From assembly GCF_902686445.1 (NCBI RefSeq), contig NC_062213.1, positions 140,762,491 to 140,826,490 of the forward strand: 64,000 nucleotides of DNA, written 5' to 3'. The translations under genes were made by a program, and so were the position numbers. The stretch comes from Sciurus carolinensis. Its lineage: Eukaryota > Chordata > Mammalia > Rodentia > Sciuridae. Positions 1-12,330 of this stretch are shown here, one piece after another (the first letter of the stretch is position 1; each line of letters begins with the position of its first letter). Below the pieces are notes generated by a model. It was given only the letters and a program-made list of their open reading frames with translations, was not told where the DNA came from and did not search any database.

Positions 1-277
1 CCTGGTACAAAGGGGCGGGAGATGAGTTTTCATTCAACATCAAACTATAGTAATTTTTAAATTCCTGCTTTAATTGATAGAATAAATAAATCATCAGAAA
101 TCTAATTTCTATGCTAAGGCAAAAAATGTTACAAAGCAAATAATCAAATCTCTTACCAATTCTTCTCATGTAATTTCTTCAACATTTATTCATACAGATA
201 AATCCCCAAAATGAGTACCTTCCAAACATATAATTTATAAAACAAAGAATAATAAGTTAAATCCCATAGGCTGCAAT

Positions 278-499
278 AATTTTTTTTCTTTTCCCTTTTC
301 CTTTTTCTTTTTTTTCCCCCCTGTGGTAATAGCCATTGAAACCAGGGCGTTCTACCACTGTACTATTGAACCACATCCCCAGCCCTCTTTATTTTTATTT
401 TAAAATGGGAACCTGCTAAATTGCCCAGGCTGGCCTTGAATTTGCCATAAGTCTCCGGAGTCTCTGGGAATACAGTCTTGCACTACCATATCTAGCTTT
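278..499 (-). mobile_element. B1-dID SINE
   Basis: On the plus strand a T-rich tail at the left is followed by a reversed ID-like half (accagggcg, ccacatccccagccc) and a reversed B1 half (ttgcccaggctggcc, ctctgggaatacag). It is diverged, with no clear target-site duplication. Confidence 0.75.
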
Positions 500-1435
500 T
501 TGCATGTACTTTTGCAACATTTTCCAAAAATATATGCCATCAAGACTCTGTAAGTTGATATACTTCTTTATTTACAAATAAATTTTAAGAATGTCAAATC
601 AATTGACATAGATATCTACCTTCATTATGGTATATACATATAAAGTTGATCCTATAGTAGGTAAATAAGGACAAAGTCCACCATGTTGGTTATATTGTAG
701 GAGGAAAACAAGGCAGGACCCAACAACAGTTTTCTTGAACCTGAGTGATGGGCTTTGAACATAAGAGATTTATTTATTTGTAAAGTCATGGCTTCTCTGC
801 ATCTCCTGGAAAGCTTATCAGATGAAAATGAAACTTTCATCAAATTGCAGCATAAGTTTTAGCACTAAAAATAGAAAATGTTTGTTTGTTAAGACTACAT
901 AAAGTTCTAATAAAATACGCAAGATTTGAGGTTTTTATGATAAATATTCCCAGTCTTTTAAATCATGTAAACATGATTTATACAGATGTTTTCTTCCCTT
1001 TGAACAAGATTAAAGTGTCTGTGTCAAGTCTGACTCATGAGTAACACATCTGGTAGAAGTTTTAAACGGTTTTAATTGCTCTTAAGTAGATAAGCCACTT
1101 TCAATAACTTCTAAGGGCAAAGTATCTATGTAACTACCTAAGATGCCAGTAGCAAAAGAAAAAGAAAAAAAAAATTCTGCAATCTATCCTTAACCCCACA
1201 CCCCCCAAAATACCAAAATTTTTCACACAAAGTGAGAGACTTAAAGCATGCAAACAAAAAACTCCACGTATTTTCCTGTACTTTCTAGGTTGAAAGTTTC
1301 AGTAAAACATTGCTTTAAAAAATAAATGTGATTCATGCTAGATACTTTAGTATTCCAGGTTCATGTAGGTCAAACTAGGAATTTGTGTCACTCTAGAGTA
1401 TCTACATAACTCAAAATACTAAGATAACTTATTCT

Positions 1436-1675
1436 ATCCTTCCATTATTTAATACTTATAGAGTATCTACTGTACATCAGGCACTGTTCTCAGCACTTTA
1501 CAAACAGTAATTCCTTTAACCTTCCTAAGAGTCATACTTCGATCATCATTTTAAAGATACGCGAAATAAGGCACAGAGATGTTAAGCGGTCCAAGGTCAT
1601 AAACAGGAGAGGTATGGTTTATACTGAACCAATCTGGCTTCTGATTTTGTTATTAGGTACTATATTATACCTCCT
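1436..1675 (-). mobile_element. MIR element
   Basis: The segment matches the reversed MIR core and 3' end: a size-limited run with tactgtacatcaggcactg, then ggcacagagatgttaag and caaggtcat. It is the best-preserved MIR in the window and older than the rodent SINEs. Confidence 0.7.
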
Positions 1676-2254
1676 TAGTCATACCAATTGCAGCAATAAA
1701 TTTTGATATACAGGGATAAAGGTAAGTATTTTTGAGTTGAAAAGTCAATCCTGAGAAATATTCTATATTTATCACCTTGTATCTGTCCAAGAAAAAGACA
1801 TTGTTACTTCATTGGCACACTCAAAAACAAATGAGCTGTTGAAAAGGATGGCTAGGAAGACAGGAATAGGAATTAAATCTCAATATTTTAGAAGAAGCAT
1901 CTGGGCAGAGTGGTTAAGTAAGAAGAGTATTTTTCCAATCCTGAGTCAGAAAAGGAATTGACTGACTTTCAACTCCACTCCTTAGGAAGACCAAGATACA
2001 CATCCCAGCCCAGTCCACAGCTTGCAAACCATGGCTGAAGGTTACTGAAGCTAAGCTTCCACAAGCAGATTTCCACTGTATAAAAACCAAAGGCAGGGAA
2101 CAAAAACCAAAGTCAAAAAGTTTTAATAATTGTTCTCTCAGTCTGAGGTTTGAGTTATCCTGATTCTATCATCAATTCACTGTTTTCCTGAACAAAACAT
2201 TAATTTATGAACTACTCTAAATCTGATTCCTTAAATCAAAAAAAAAAAAAGAGC

Positions 2255-2330
2255 TGGGCTGGGGATGTATGTAGTTCAGTGGGTAGAGAACTTTCCTAGA
2301 AAGTTAAAACCCTGGATTTTTAAACCCCAG
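2255..2330 (+). mobile_element. ID SINE (diverged)
   Basis: It has the ID box A region (gggctggggatgtatgtag) followed by degenerate remains of the rest of the tRNA-like body, with an A-run just upstream. The 3' end merges into a purine-rich simple repeat. Confidence 0.6.
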
Positions 2331-2425
2331 AGAGAGGAAGGGTAGTGGGAAAAAGGAGAAGGAGAGGGGGAGGGGGGGAGAGAAGAGGGAGAGAGAGGAG
2401 GAGGAGAAGGAGGAGGAGGAGATAC
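2330..2425 (+). repeat. purine-only (GGA/GA)n tract
   Basis: About 95 nt consist almost wholly of G and A with GGA and GAA units, next to the ID tail. The long open frame over it is a composition artefact. Confidence 0.8.
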
Positions 2426-2600
2426 AGAGTACGCACATACTGGATATTATCCTCAAAGTCCTTTCTAATGTCTACCATCTTGAACTTAGTCACTCAAGCT
2501 AAACAAGTACTTAACAAGTACATACTGACAGCTAGGTAACTCTACCAGTTAATACATTCTCTATTAACTGTAAATCAGGGATTTCTTAAGCAATAAAAAA

Positions 2601-2728
2601 GTCTAATAGAATCAATGGAAAAAACAATTTTATAGAACAGCTGAATGAGTATAAAAGGAAAATAGTCTACAAGAATCGATGGAAAAAGCAATTTTATAGA
2701 ACAGTTGAGTGAGTATAAAAGGCACATA
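2601..2728 (+). repeat. 64-bp tandem duplication, two copies
   Basis: Copy 1 spans 2601-2664 and copy 2 spans 2665-2728. Both begin gtcta, share caattttatagaaca and end near gagtataaaagg. They differ at roughly nine positions, so the duplication is not recent. No known repeat family was recognised. Confidence 0.85.
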
Positions 2729-5700
2729 TTGTCCACTTTTGTATTATTAAGAATTCGAGGAAAATGAAATATGTATACATTACAAAATAATAAGTATATA
2801 GGCCAAAGACAAACATTGGGATTCTTAAATATTTTTTCATTAATAGAACATATACAAAATTATGATAGAAAAATATATAAAAGGTATCAACACACAAGTA
2901 TCTGCTTTAAAAAAAAAATACCTCAAACACATTCAAAGCATAACCTTAATCCTGTTTTTAACCAGACATTTAAATGTCTACATTTTTTAATTTGCTGCAC
3001 TTGTATCATAAAGTCAGATGTGGACAGCATAGAGAATTTAGCTTTTTAAAAAATATATGCCAAAAATTAACTAGATATGGTAACTTTTTTGAAATGTCAG
3101 CCTATAAAATTATCTTAACTATCATTTAAAGACATTAAAAAAATTGATAATTCTCAAGGTCTAATTCTTCCTCAAAAGACTTGTTTCACAAGCACTTGAT
3201 ATACAGTATTCTCCTTGTGCAGTTTAAAAAAAAATTGAACTACAGCAAATGCATAATTGATTTATGGAAGGAAAAGTTCCAGTGAAGGACATATTGCTAA
3301 CTGCATTAGAAGGGTAGGGTAGAAAAAGATGTACCTCTCCAGAACATTTAAAAAGCTGTATTACAAAAATACAAATACCAGATACAGTACTGCTCTCCAT
3401 TTCACAGCAGCTCAGAAGTCACACAGCAATCCTAAGCTTTCCTCCAAAAACAACAAACAACTACAGAACAAATTATATTTAGGCTACAGATAAAAGGCAG
3501 CTCTTTTTTTTTATACCATCGTGGGCATGTAAGAAGGGTGCTGCACTCAATTACTACTTTAAAAAAAAATAAGACTTCATTGTTTTAAATTTATAAAATG
3601 ACAAGAAGAATCCAGTTACAACATGATGCAATATTAAACAGATTCAAATATATCACAGTTCAAATCCTACATAACAATGGAATTAAATGTCTGATAGAAC
3701 ACAACATAACCCAAAATGTTTCTGTCATTCAAAAGCTGTCTAGAGATGCTTTCATCAAAATTTACTTCATAGTTCTGTATTTTGTTAAAGGGTAGACATG
3801 GCTTTTTATTTTCATGTGCATTTTCACCCCATGTCCTTATGAATAACTACTTTCTAACCAGTCAGTTTTTCAACGAATCACTAAAAGATAAGTATTATTA
3901 GGGAAGTGGGCCGGCAGTTGTTCACTCTCCCTGTCATATCCCTTTAATGCAACTCTGATTTGCCTTTGTTCTGACAGTAGCAAACAGCTGCTTGTAAATG
4001 AACCACCTTCCCTGAGCTGCTTCCCATTATTCCACACTTCTGTTTGACAAGGTCACTTGCTGCAGGGATTTTGGGGAGAAAGAGTGTGCAACCTATAGAA
4101 TTAGGAGTTTAAGATACAGGCAACCCCACTATTTTTCTTTTCTTTTGGTAGCGCAAGCAAATCAAGACTTAAAAGGGAAAAAAAAAAACAAAAAAAGCAC
4201 AAGCTTTTTGTTCATGAAAGCACATAACTTTCCCATAAATCCCCATTACTTTAGGTTTACAGAACACCTTATAAAAGAATCACAAAATACTATTAACAAG
4301 TGAATATTAATAAACAGTAAGATTTAGCTCCTCTGTGGTCTAACAATGAGATATTCCTATCAGGAAGACAGCACGTGCAGAAACATCTTGGAAGCTTGAG
4401 GAGATGATCCTCTAGCCTTTTATTGGTTTCAAACTTCATTAGGAATTCATTTTATGGCTAATTTCACTAAGAGAAGGGGAGAACTCTAGGATCAAAAATT
4501 TCCTAATTCCCTTCTATGTTGATTTTGCCTGTAAACAAACTTTACATAATTTAAAAATTAAGTCAGTCTAAAACTTACTAAAACGTTTAATCAATATTCC
4601 AACAATGCTCTAAATGGTGTAACTGATGCTATAAAGTAAGGTTCACCTTTAATTTCAGCTTGACCTGTGATCTTTGGGAGGGCTTAATGCTACATCATGA
4701 CAATGTCATACAATTAAGTTGCTTCCCAAGATGGGAAGGGAGGACAGCAGGAGTAGAATGGCAAATTTTCAATGCCACAGAAGAATGTGAGGAGGTCCTG
4801 CAGGAGTAGTATACATCCATAATGAATCAAATTTTGTCATTTTGAAAGTTTAAGAGTGGAAAAATATTTAGAAATCTTTTGATACATTCTTAGGTTAAAA
4901 ACTCATTAATGTCACATAGAAATCTTGAGCTAAGCAGTAATTCACAAACAATTTATCACTGTTTCATCTTCCTACAATCCTGGTAAATTTTTTCTCATCT
5001 TAATATTCAATCATCAGAAAGAATATGAATAATAAATTTTAATACTTTATTAATACTTAACTAAAATAAAACTGAAATTTGTTTCGACAACTTTAGTTCT
5101 TTTGATCTGTTTATTGCTAAGAGTTAGATATTTTCACAATGAGATACAAAACTAAGAAATAAGTAATTATCACAATTGACCTCATTCTCTATTCAAAGAT
5201 TACAGTAATATTCATAGAATATGCTGTCCAAGTTTTCAAAAAATTCCCTGCCATCCATCAACTAATGTACTCGGCAAACTTTATCAATTCTTGCCACATG
5301 TGGAAAGAATTCACTTTAAAAACTATTTTCACTACCTTAGCTAGGCCAGTGTTAGATACCTTATAAAAGCTACTCCATTTTCTCTAATTCTTAGCCATAC
5401 ACTGATCCATCATTTATGATACTGAAGTAAAATGAGCTTTCTACATTTCAGTCAGAATTACCTCCTCACTGTCAAAGCACATTTACAAAGTACCATATTT
5501 AGAGACATATTAAAAAGTAAGTATCATAACTGAATTATATTCGAATTATCCTTTGCTAACAAGTATTCATGTATTTAAAAAAAAAAAAATTAAAAGAGGC
5601 TAACAGTAATCCTTTATGACAGCCTTCACTTCCACACAAAGATCTGAACACTCTGGCAGTTCACTATTAAGAGTATATAAGACAGAAGATCCTTCAGCTT

Positions 5701-6889
5701 CATTTATATTCAGAGACAGCACATCACCAAACTCATTTACATCTCTCCATTTTCCTTACAGCATGTTAACAGCAGGTGGTCTGTCCACACCATCTTTGAA
5801 ATAGGTAGGTGGCTTAAAATGCCTTTATATTTCAGTCAAGAGCTTGAATTAAAAATAAACTTGAGCTTTAACTTCATCATTTTCTCTCCAAGATGCAATA
5901 ATACAGAATAAACATAGTACTTAGTTTGCTCTCATATTAATCTATATTCTATACAGCAGTTTCATATCATAAATCTGCTCATTTTAGTCCTACATATTCT
6001 CCAAAGAGTTAAGCATTATTTAGGTTGCAAAAAATCCAGTAAGAAACTATATTTCTGGCACTCTTATTTAATTTTATTTACTTTTCCTTGGAACAGACAT
6101 TTCAACATGAACACTAAACATATATTAACACCATGACAACAGGAAGAGTGATTTTATAGGCAATGTACTAATCTTTAAACAGTCAAGAAACTATGTATGT
6201 AGGTATGTATAAAAATATCTAAGTGCTCTCTGCTAGTTCAGAAACAATGATACGAAATAATGAAAATAACTTCCAAGGGTATATACTTCCTTTTCACAAA
6301 GGATGACAGGAGCCAAAGTGAAATACAGAAGTCAATCAGCACCTGTACTTGATTAAAGTGTGAATAAACAGTCTTTATGGAGAACTATCAATGAAAAAGG
6401 TTATACAAAACATTCAAATCATCAGCATTAAAAATGTTTTCAAAATAATAATATATAAGATTTAAAACACATTTTTTAAAAATTGATAAATTTCTTGAGA
6501 AGGAGAAAGAGAATTCTACTACTTGTTTTTTTCAGATGAAAAGTTAAATCATTTCTAAGGGAATCTGGCTCCATAACTACGAAAACTTAATTTCAGCAGG
6601 TAATGCTCTAATTTCTAAGTTTTTCATTACAGCTGAGGTCTCATTCATTTCCTCTGAGACAAAACAGGTAGGAACGAACCAATTTATGTCTTATTATTAA
6701 ACAAAGGATGCTAAATTTAATTTCTCAGTAATCTCTTTGGATCTAGTCACATCTGATAACAAATTAATACTTTAAAAATCAGTAAGAAATAAGGTAAGAA
6801 TTATTGAAACATGTAAGCTGAAAAAGTTTTATTTTTTATCTACTAATAATGTAGTCATTTTTGTTTACCATCTAACCAGTCTCATCTTT
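2729..6889. other. unique intronic DNA
   Basis: This is AT-rich with no repeat family I could name apart from short A-runs. The stretch at about 3900-4100 is less AT-rich and non-repetitive and is treated as a candidate conserved element. Short open frames here show no recognisable domains. Confidence 0.6.
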
Positions 6890-6916
6890 AAAAAAAAAAA
6901 GAGAGAGAGAGAGAGA
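6888..6916 (+). repeat. A-run followed by (GA)n
   Basis: About 12 A residues are followed by seven or so GA units. Confidence 0.8.
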
Positions 6917-7978
6917 TTTCCTAATGTTTTAACGAGGTAACACCTTTAACTGGATAAAGGGTGTAAAGTTTAAAAGGCAGTTTGATGTATGTAATACAAA
7001 TCAATCTAAATGTTAGAATTTCCACAAACAGAAAAATGGAAAACCACAAAAATAAATGTTTTCGGTTGTTTCATGATATGTTAACACAAATGAATAGAAT
7101 ATAAGTAAAACCCACTTTTATGGACACCAATTAAAATCAAACCTTGATCATTTCATAATACTCCTTGTCTGCAAAATACTTAAATGGAGTTTATATTTCT
7201 CTATCTTAAAAACAATCAGCCCATCATTTTCTACTATACCAAAAATTAGGTATTATGGTTATATAAAAAATGTTAAACCATTATTTAAAAGATAAAAATT
7301 TCCCTTTATACTTTGTTTCACTTTAAAACTGCTCCTTGCAATCTGAAATGTGACTTCCTTTAGTTTTATATTGTGTTAACATAGATAAAGATGTTTCAAG
7401 AAAAAACAGGAATAGTTTCAATTGTTAGTTTCACTTGTCTCTTGAAAGGTAAAAATGCAAAGGAATCACTGGTTATCCCATTTTTGGACTAAGTAGATGT
7501 GCTAAATAAGATTTAAAGAATCCAAGTATTTAAATTTAGTTAATTAAGAGTAAATCAAAGTTTTTGTACAAATCTCTGATTTCAACAAATGTTAGGTTAC
7601 CAAAACAAAAAAATCTGTAATAAATTAACCACATTTTTCTCCTCTTATAAATATGTATAAAAAGTTTTATGTGCAGAAACACACCAATATGTATGAAGTT
7701 AACTGAATAATTGGCTGTCTTTAATTTTACACAGATCTCACAAGTGTTACTAATTGTTTCTGTTTCATAAAGGAAATGTACATTTCCTACTTGCTTAATT
7801 TTGACATGATACAGTATTCTACTGTTTTCAAAACACATTAAACATAATATTGTAAAATGCAGTTCAGATGGCCAGCACTTTATCACATGGAGATCTGAAC
7901 ACTTGGTAAATACCAAGGAATTAACAAACATGGCCTCATGAAGATTCACTTCTAATTTCCCTTTAAAGAAAAAAATCT

Positions 7979-8186
7979 GCTGGGCACAGTGGCACATATC
8001 TGAAATCCCAGTGGCTTGGGAGGCTGAGGCAGGAGGATCACATATTCAAAACCAGCCTCAGCAATTTATCAAGGTCCTAAGCAACTCAGCAAGACCTGTC
8101 TTTAATAAAATACAAAAAAGAGACTGGGGATGCAGTGGTTAACTGCCCCTGGGTTCAATTCCTGACACCAAAACAAACAAAAAAAC
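7979..8186 (+). mobile_element. B1-dID SINE
   Basis: The B1 half has gctgggcacagtggcac and gggaggctgaggcaggagga. An A-rich linker leads to the dID half (gactggggatgcag, tgcccctgggttcaatt), ending in an A-rich tail. All parts are in order and on one strand. Confidence 0.9.
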
Positions 8187-8924
8187 TAACAAGTCTACCT
8201 AAATACAGAAGAAGTACATCTAAACACATAATGCATATTTTCCAAATTAGGTCATACATTATATTTTATTTTTAAAAACTAATAAATCAAAAGTTTCAAT
8301 GAGTATTTTGACATTCATCATTCCTCTAAACAGTTACAATTTGTCTATAAATTGTGAAGATACTACTTAAAAATTCCAAACTCTGCCCTATGTTAGGGCC
8401 TAACTATCATAACAAATCCATAGGTCCCCGCAGGTAAGCTCACCATGGCTGGACAGCTTTCTGTGTGGTGAGTCACTCATTACCCTAAGTTATTTTTAAG
8501 AGACCGATTCACCCTTTAATGATGTAACATCATGACTTGTTCCATAACGAGGTGACCCAGTGTTAGGTAGATTTCTTGAAGAAAACACAGCAAGATTATA
8601 TTCTCCATTAAGAAAATAAACTGATCTATAAAAACCTACACAGAGGCTTAAAGTAATAAAGCAAGGGTTTTCCAACCCTTATTTTTTAAGAAGTGTGCTT
8701 TTTTTTTTTTTAAATCACAGAACTCTGCTCAGGCAACAGGTCTGAAACTTTTGATTCCTGATCATCTGGCCGAAAACAGACTTCGGGAGTAAAAATGGGG
8801 AAAAAAAAAAAAAAGAGAGACTTCAAAAAAGAACAAAGAAAATGATTCAAACCCTATCTCATTAAAAATTTGTCCCTCCTCTATCTCAGTCAACAGCCAC
8901 TAATATGTATCCAGGTGGTACAGC
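8187..8924. other. unique intronic DNA
   Basis: No gene or nameable repeat is seen. Poly-T (8699-8712) and poly-A (8799-8813) runs are present. Confidence 0.5.
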
Positions 8925-9300
8925 CATAAACCCAAGACTCAGACTTGACATACCTCACCCACCTCCACATCTGGCTGATTTTAATGTTTTAAGTATCTCT
9001 CTAATCCACCTCCTTTTCTCTATCTCTTCTTTAGCAAGATAATCCGCTTATCGACCCCTGATTTCGATGCTCTCTTAACATCCTTCCATATCCTCTATAT
9101 ATGCCTTCTAGTTTTGCCCATTCCCCTTCTCAATCTTCTCTCCTCATCACAACCATAATGACCTCTCCAAATATGGTCTAATCAGAACAACCTCCTGGTT
9201 ACTACCAACTCTTACACAGATGAAAATCCCAAACAAAAGCCACACTGTCTCATATGGTTTGATCTATGTTCTCCAAACCCACCAGCTGCATTCCAGAATG
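8925..9300 (+). mobile_element. probable L2 LINE fragment
   Basis: This pyrimidine-rich stretch has the texture and landmark order of the L2 3' region: repeated cct/ctc-rich segments, then a segment like tctaatcagaacaacctcc, then cacactgtctcatatggttt. The match is by eye only. Confidence 0.5.
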
Positions 9301-9424
9301 AGTAGTCAGTCAAACATATCATGCACCGTTCAGTAGTCCACAGTGGGTTAGTTCAGCCCGCCCCATGATTTGATCAAACATCCACTCCCATTTTATTTCC
9401 CATCTTTTTAATAAATATTGAGTA

Positions 9425-10000
9425 TACTATTTAAAAGAGCATTTTAAACAAAGACAGTATTCCTGTTCACATGGAGCCAATATTCTAGAGCAAAGAACAG
9501 TCCCCCCACACACATACCCAATGGGGGAAAATATAAAATAGATAAACAGCTCATGTTGTAAAAGTATTAATAAAGAAATAATGTTGACAACATGTTATAT
9601 GTCTGCATGCTTAAAGGGGAGAGATGTTCTGAGAAGGTAGCTTCTTTAGGATAGAAATATATCAATCTAAACAACAACAACAAAATAATCATAAGAAGGG
9701 GAAGAGAAAATTAAAAGTAAGAAGCTATGGATATATAAAGGCCCTCAGATGTTTGGTGGAACTATAAAAAGACCAATACACATTAAGTCAAGGGGCCTCC
9801 AATATGAAAATCTCCACAGCAAGCTGGAAAGAGCACAGAAGCCAAGTTCCTCTGGGATCTGTACCAAGGCCACTGAGGGGTTGTCATAGAAAAGGAAAGT
9901 GATCCAATCTGTATTTCAAAGTCTATTTCTGCTTAGTTGTGGAGAATGAGTAAACAAGGGGGAATGGATGAAAGTGCTCCTGTAGCAAGCAGTTACCCTT
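9425..10000 (+). mobile_element. old interspersed repeat, family not named
   Basis: It contains a diagnostic block like cctgttcacatggagccaat followed by attctagag, and further down gggttgtcatagaaaaggaa and agtgatccaatctg. I recognise this motif order from a widespread old mammalian repeat but cannot name it safely. A second copy lies at about 11845. Confidence 0.4.
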
Positions 10001-11284
10001 ACAGAACACAGTGCAGCTTTAATTAGTTAATGCCTATCTGAAAGTCCACAAGGGGGAGAGTTGGGGGGTATTCAACAGTTACCACCAATGCCTACCATAA
10101 CGCCTAGCATGCAGAGTGGCACAGATGAACATTACCAATGCAACAATAAAAGCTTAAACAAAAAAAGGTAACACTTTTTATAACACATACACCTGTTTAA
10201 AGTGAACTTCTTTTATCAAGTGGATTCTACAGGTATAATTTTGTGTCTCTGTTAGCCTACCTTTTTATCTGAGAAAAGCTGTCCAGGTTTTATAAGGTTA
10301 AGAAGGTCTATAAGCTACAAAATGCTAAGATTCCCTACAGTTATAAGGTAGAGTTATCATTAGACATAAAGCAAAACACAAACAAAAAAATGAAGAAGCA
10401 ATGACACAACAGAACAGGGAATGAAAAATCTAAGTTTTTTTTATAGATGGACAACTTCTAATTATTCACTCAAATGAAGTATAAATATCATATGGATTAA
10501 ACATTTTTTACATTACTTATTTTCAGTGATTAATACTTGTGATTAAGTATTTGGTTTGCCTTTATACTTGTGTTTCACTTAGGATTAGCAATTGCCAGTA
10601 AGCAAAAGCAGTTCACAATTATACATCTTATTTTTTTCAATGCAACGTTTGTGGATAAGAATTAAACTACAGATAATCAGATAGTATTTTGCAGTTACTT
10701 AACTAAAATAGTTGCTTTGAAGTATAGAATTAAAAACAAAACTCACTCATCAAACTCAATACTGTGTTTTCTCTCATCTATCAGCAGACCTATGTTCTAC
10801 TCTGACTTTCTGATACAAATCTATAAAGAGCCACATGACACACAGACCATGAGCATATAGCAAAGGAAGTCAAAAGTACCCCAGGGAAGAAGCTTGATTT
10901 CTTTTTACAGTTACCCAAAACAGCACTTCACTCTTCCCATGGGATTCAATGAAAATTCTACCTTGTCCAATAACAATGCTACCTTGATAGCAAAACATAT
11001 TATATACAGGTGATTTTTTTGGTTATTGGAAATCAGATATTTTGAAACACTGAGATTTTAGTAATCATCAAACAATAATTCTAACAAGAATTTATTGTCC
11101 CAAATCAAATAAAATTCAGTGGATTCTTTTCTTCTACCCAAAGTTTAAAAGTAACCACTATTTTATATAAAATATTTTAATTTCTTCTCAAATTCAGAAA
11201 CACAGTTTTTAAATAACTGTATACTTCATTTGTAATCACCAAAAACAATTTATATTCTAGTGATGAAGGATTTATTTGCCACAT

Positions 11285-11309
11285 AATTCTGTGCTTGAAG
11301 CACAGAATT
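11285..11309. repeat. perfect 12-bp inverted repeat, 1-nt centre
   Basis: AATTCTGTGCTT is followed by one G and then AAGCACAGAATT. No known terminator or tRNA-like role applies in this context. Confidence 0.9.
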
Positions 11310-11519
11310 GGTTAATGTTTGTTAAGATTCACACATAAGAATCCTATGTATGTAAGAGAGAAGGATCTGAGAGTAACATTTTATGCATGCACACACACAT
11401 CTCATACATTCTAAATCATCAGATTCCTTTCTTTTGTTCAAGAAACACAATCAAGTTAATAACTGTCATTAAGATATATGCTTGCAGAAGTGAATCTTAA
11501 GTAGATAATGACAAATTAC

Positions 11520-11546
11520 CTTGCATTTGAAAAATACAAATGCAAG
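11520..11546. repeat. perfect 10-bp inverted repeat, 7-nt loop
   Basis: CTTGCATTTG, loop AAAAATA, then CAAATGCAAG. Confidence 0.9.
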
Positions 11547-11844
11547 ATTACAAAATGTCTTATATAAGTAAAGCAGTTTCAAAAGAATTGCCAATAATTT
11601 TCAAAGTTATACACAACTGCTTGAAAATTACTTTTCATGGTGATAATAACAACTCAAAGTTAAAACTGAAGTGCAGTTTTAATTACTTCTCTTAAATGTT
11701 TTTTAATAGAAATAAGACTAACTTATTTCTACATGTTAAAAGGGAGTCATAATTTTCAAAGTTATATTTTTTTTCATTGAATCAATGGTTATACTATGCT
11801 ATTGTGTGTGCTGTACTATTCTGTGAAACAAAATTTGAAACAAA

Positions 11845-12150
11845 AAGGGAAATAACAGATCCCTGTCCTCATAAAGCTTATATATAAAGAGAGACATACA
11901 ATTAAAGTATGTAGATAGTGAAACTGTAAAGAAAATAAATAAGATGATGTAACCTGAGAGGTGCTTCCCATTAGATAGCTATGAAAAGCCTCTCTGGGGG
12001 TTGACATTAATTAGAGCCAAGACCTAAAGGAGGAGCAAAAGTCAGTAAAGGGACAAGCCTAGGAATGAGTTCCGGACCCAAGAAAACATCTGACATGTTC
12101 CAGAACAGAAAGAAGGGAAGAGCATGAAATGTTTCTTTCCTATTCTGTTA
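11845..12150 (+). mobile_element. old interspersed repeat, second copy of the unnamed family
   Basis: It carries the same landmark order as the copy at 9425: a block like gatccctgtcctcataaagc, then a run of A-rich units, then aagcctctctgggggttga, then a block ending in agagcatgaaatg. Confidence 0.4.
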
Positions 12151-12156
12151 AGAACA

Positions 12157-12330
12157 GTAAGGCTTAATAGTAAGACCATGAACTCTACAGATCAGAATCT
12201 CAGCTCCGCTAACTAAAAAGTTGTGTGTTCTTGGGCAGCAGTTAATACATTTTAGTCCCTTTTTTCCTAATCTATATAATAGAGAAAATAACACCCATTA
12301 TCTTAATGGCTGTTAGCATTAAAAAATCTT
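12157..12330 (+). mobile_element. MIR element
   Basis: A degraded MIR body: ccatgaactctacagatcag, then gtgtgttcttgggcagcagt, then a degenerate run matching the region of the MIR that resembles a 'cctcatctgtaaaatgg' block. Confidence 0.55.

Larger units (their letters stand above)
10001..11844. other. unique intronic DNA with two perfect hairpins
   Basis: There is no gene or nameable repeat. Perfect inverted repeats at 11285-11309 and 11520-11546 are listed separately. Confidence 0.5.

Noticed and set aside
5760..5810. Possible small plus-strand exon (cttacag acceptor and gtaggt donor)
   Set aside because: Only 43 nt, weak donor, on the strand opposite to the gene; such pairs are common by chance.
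7536..7997. 153-codon open frame on the minus strand, the longest in the window
   Set aside because: It starts inside a SINE, has no recognisable domain, is rich in F, I, K and L as expected from AT-rich DNA, and one frame of this length is not surprising by chance over 64 kb on two strands.
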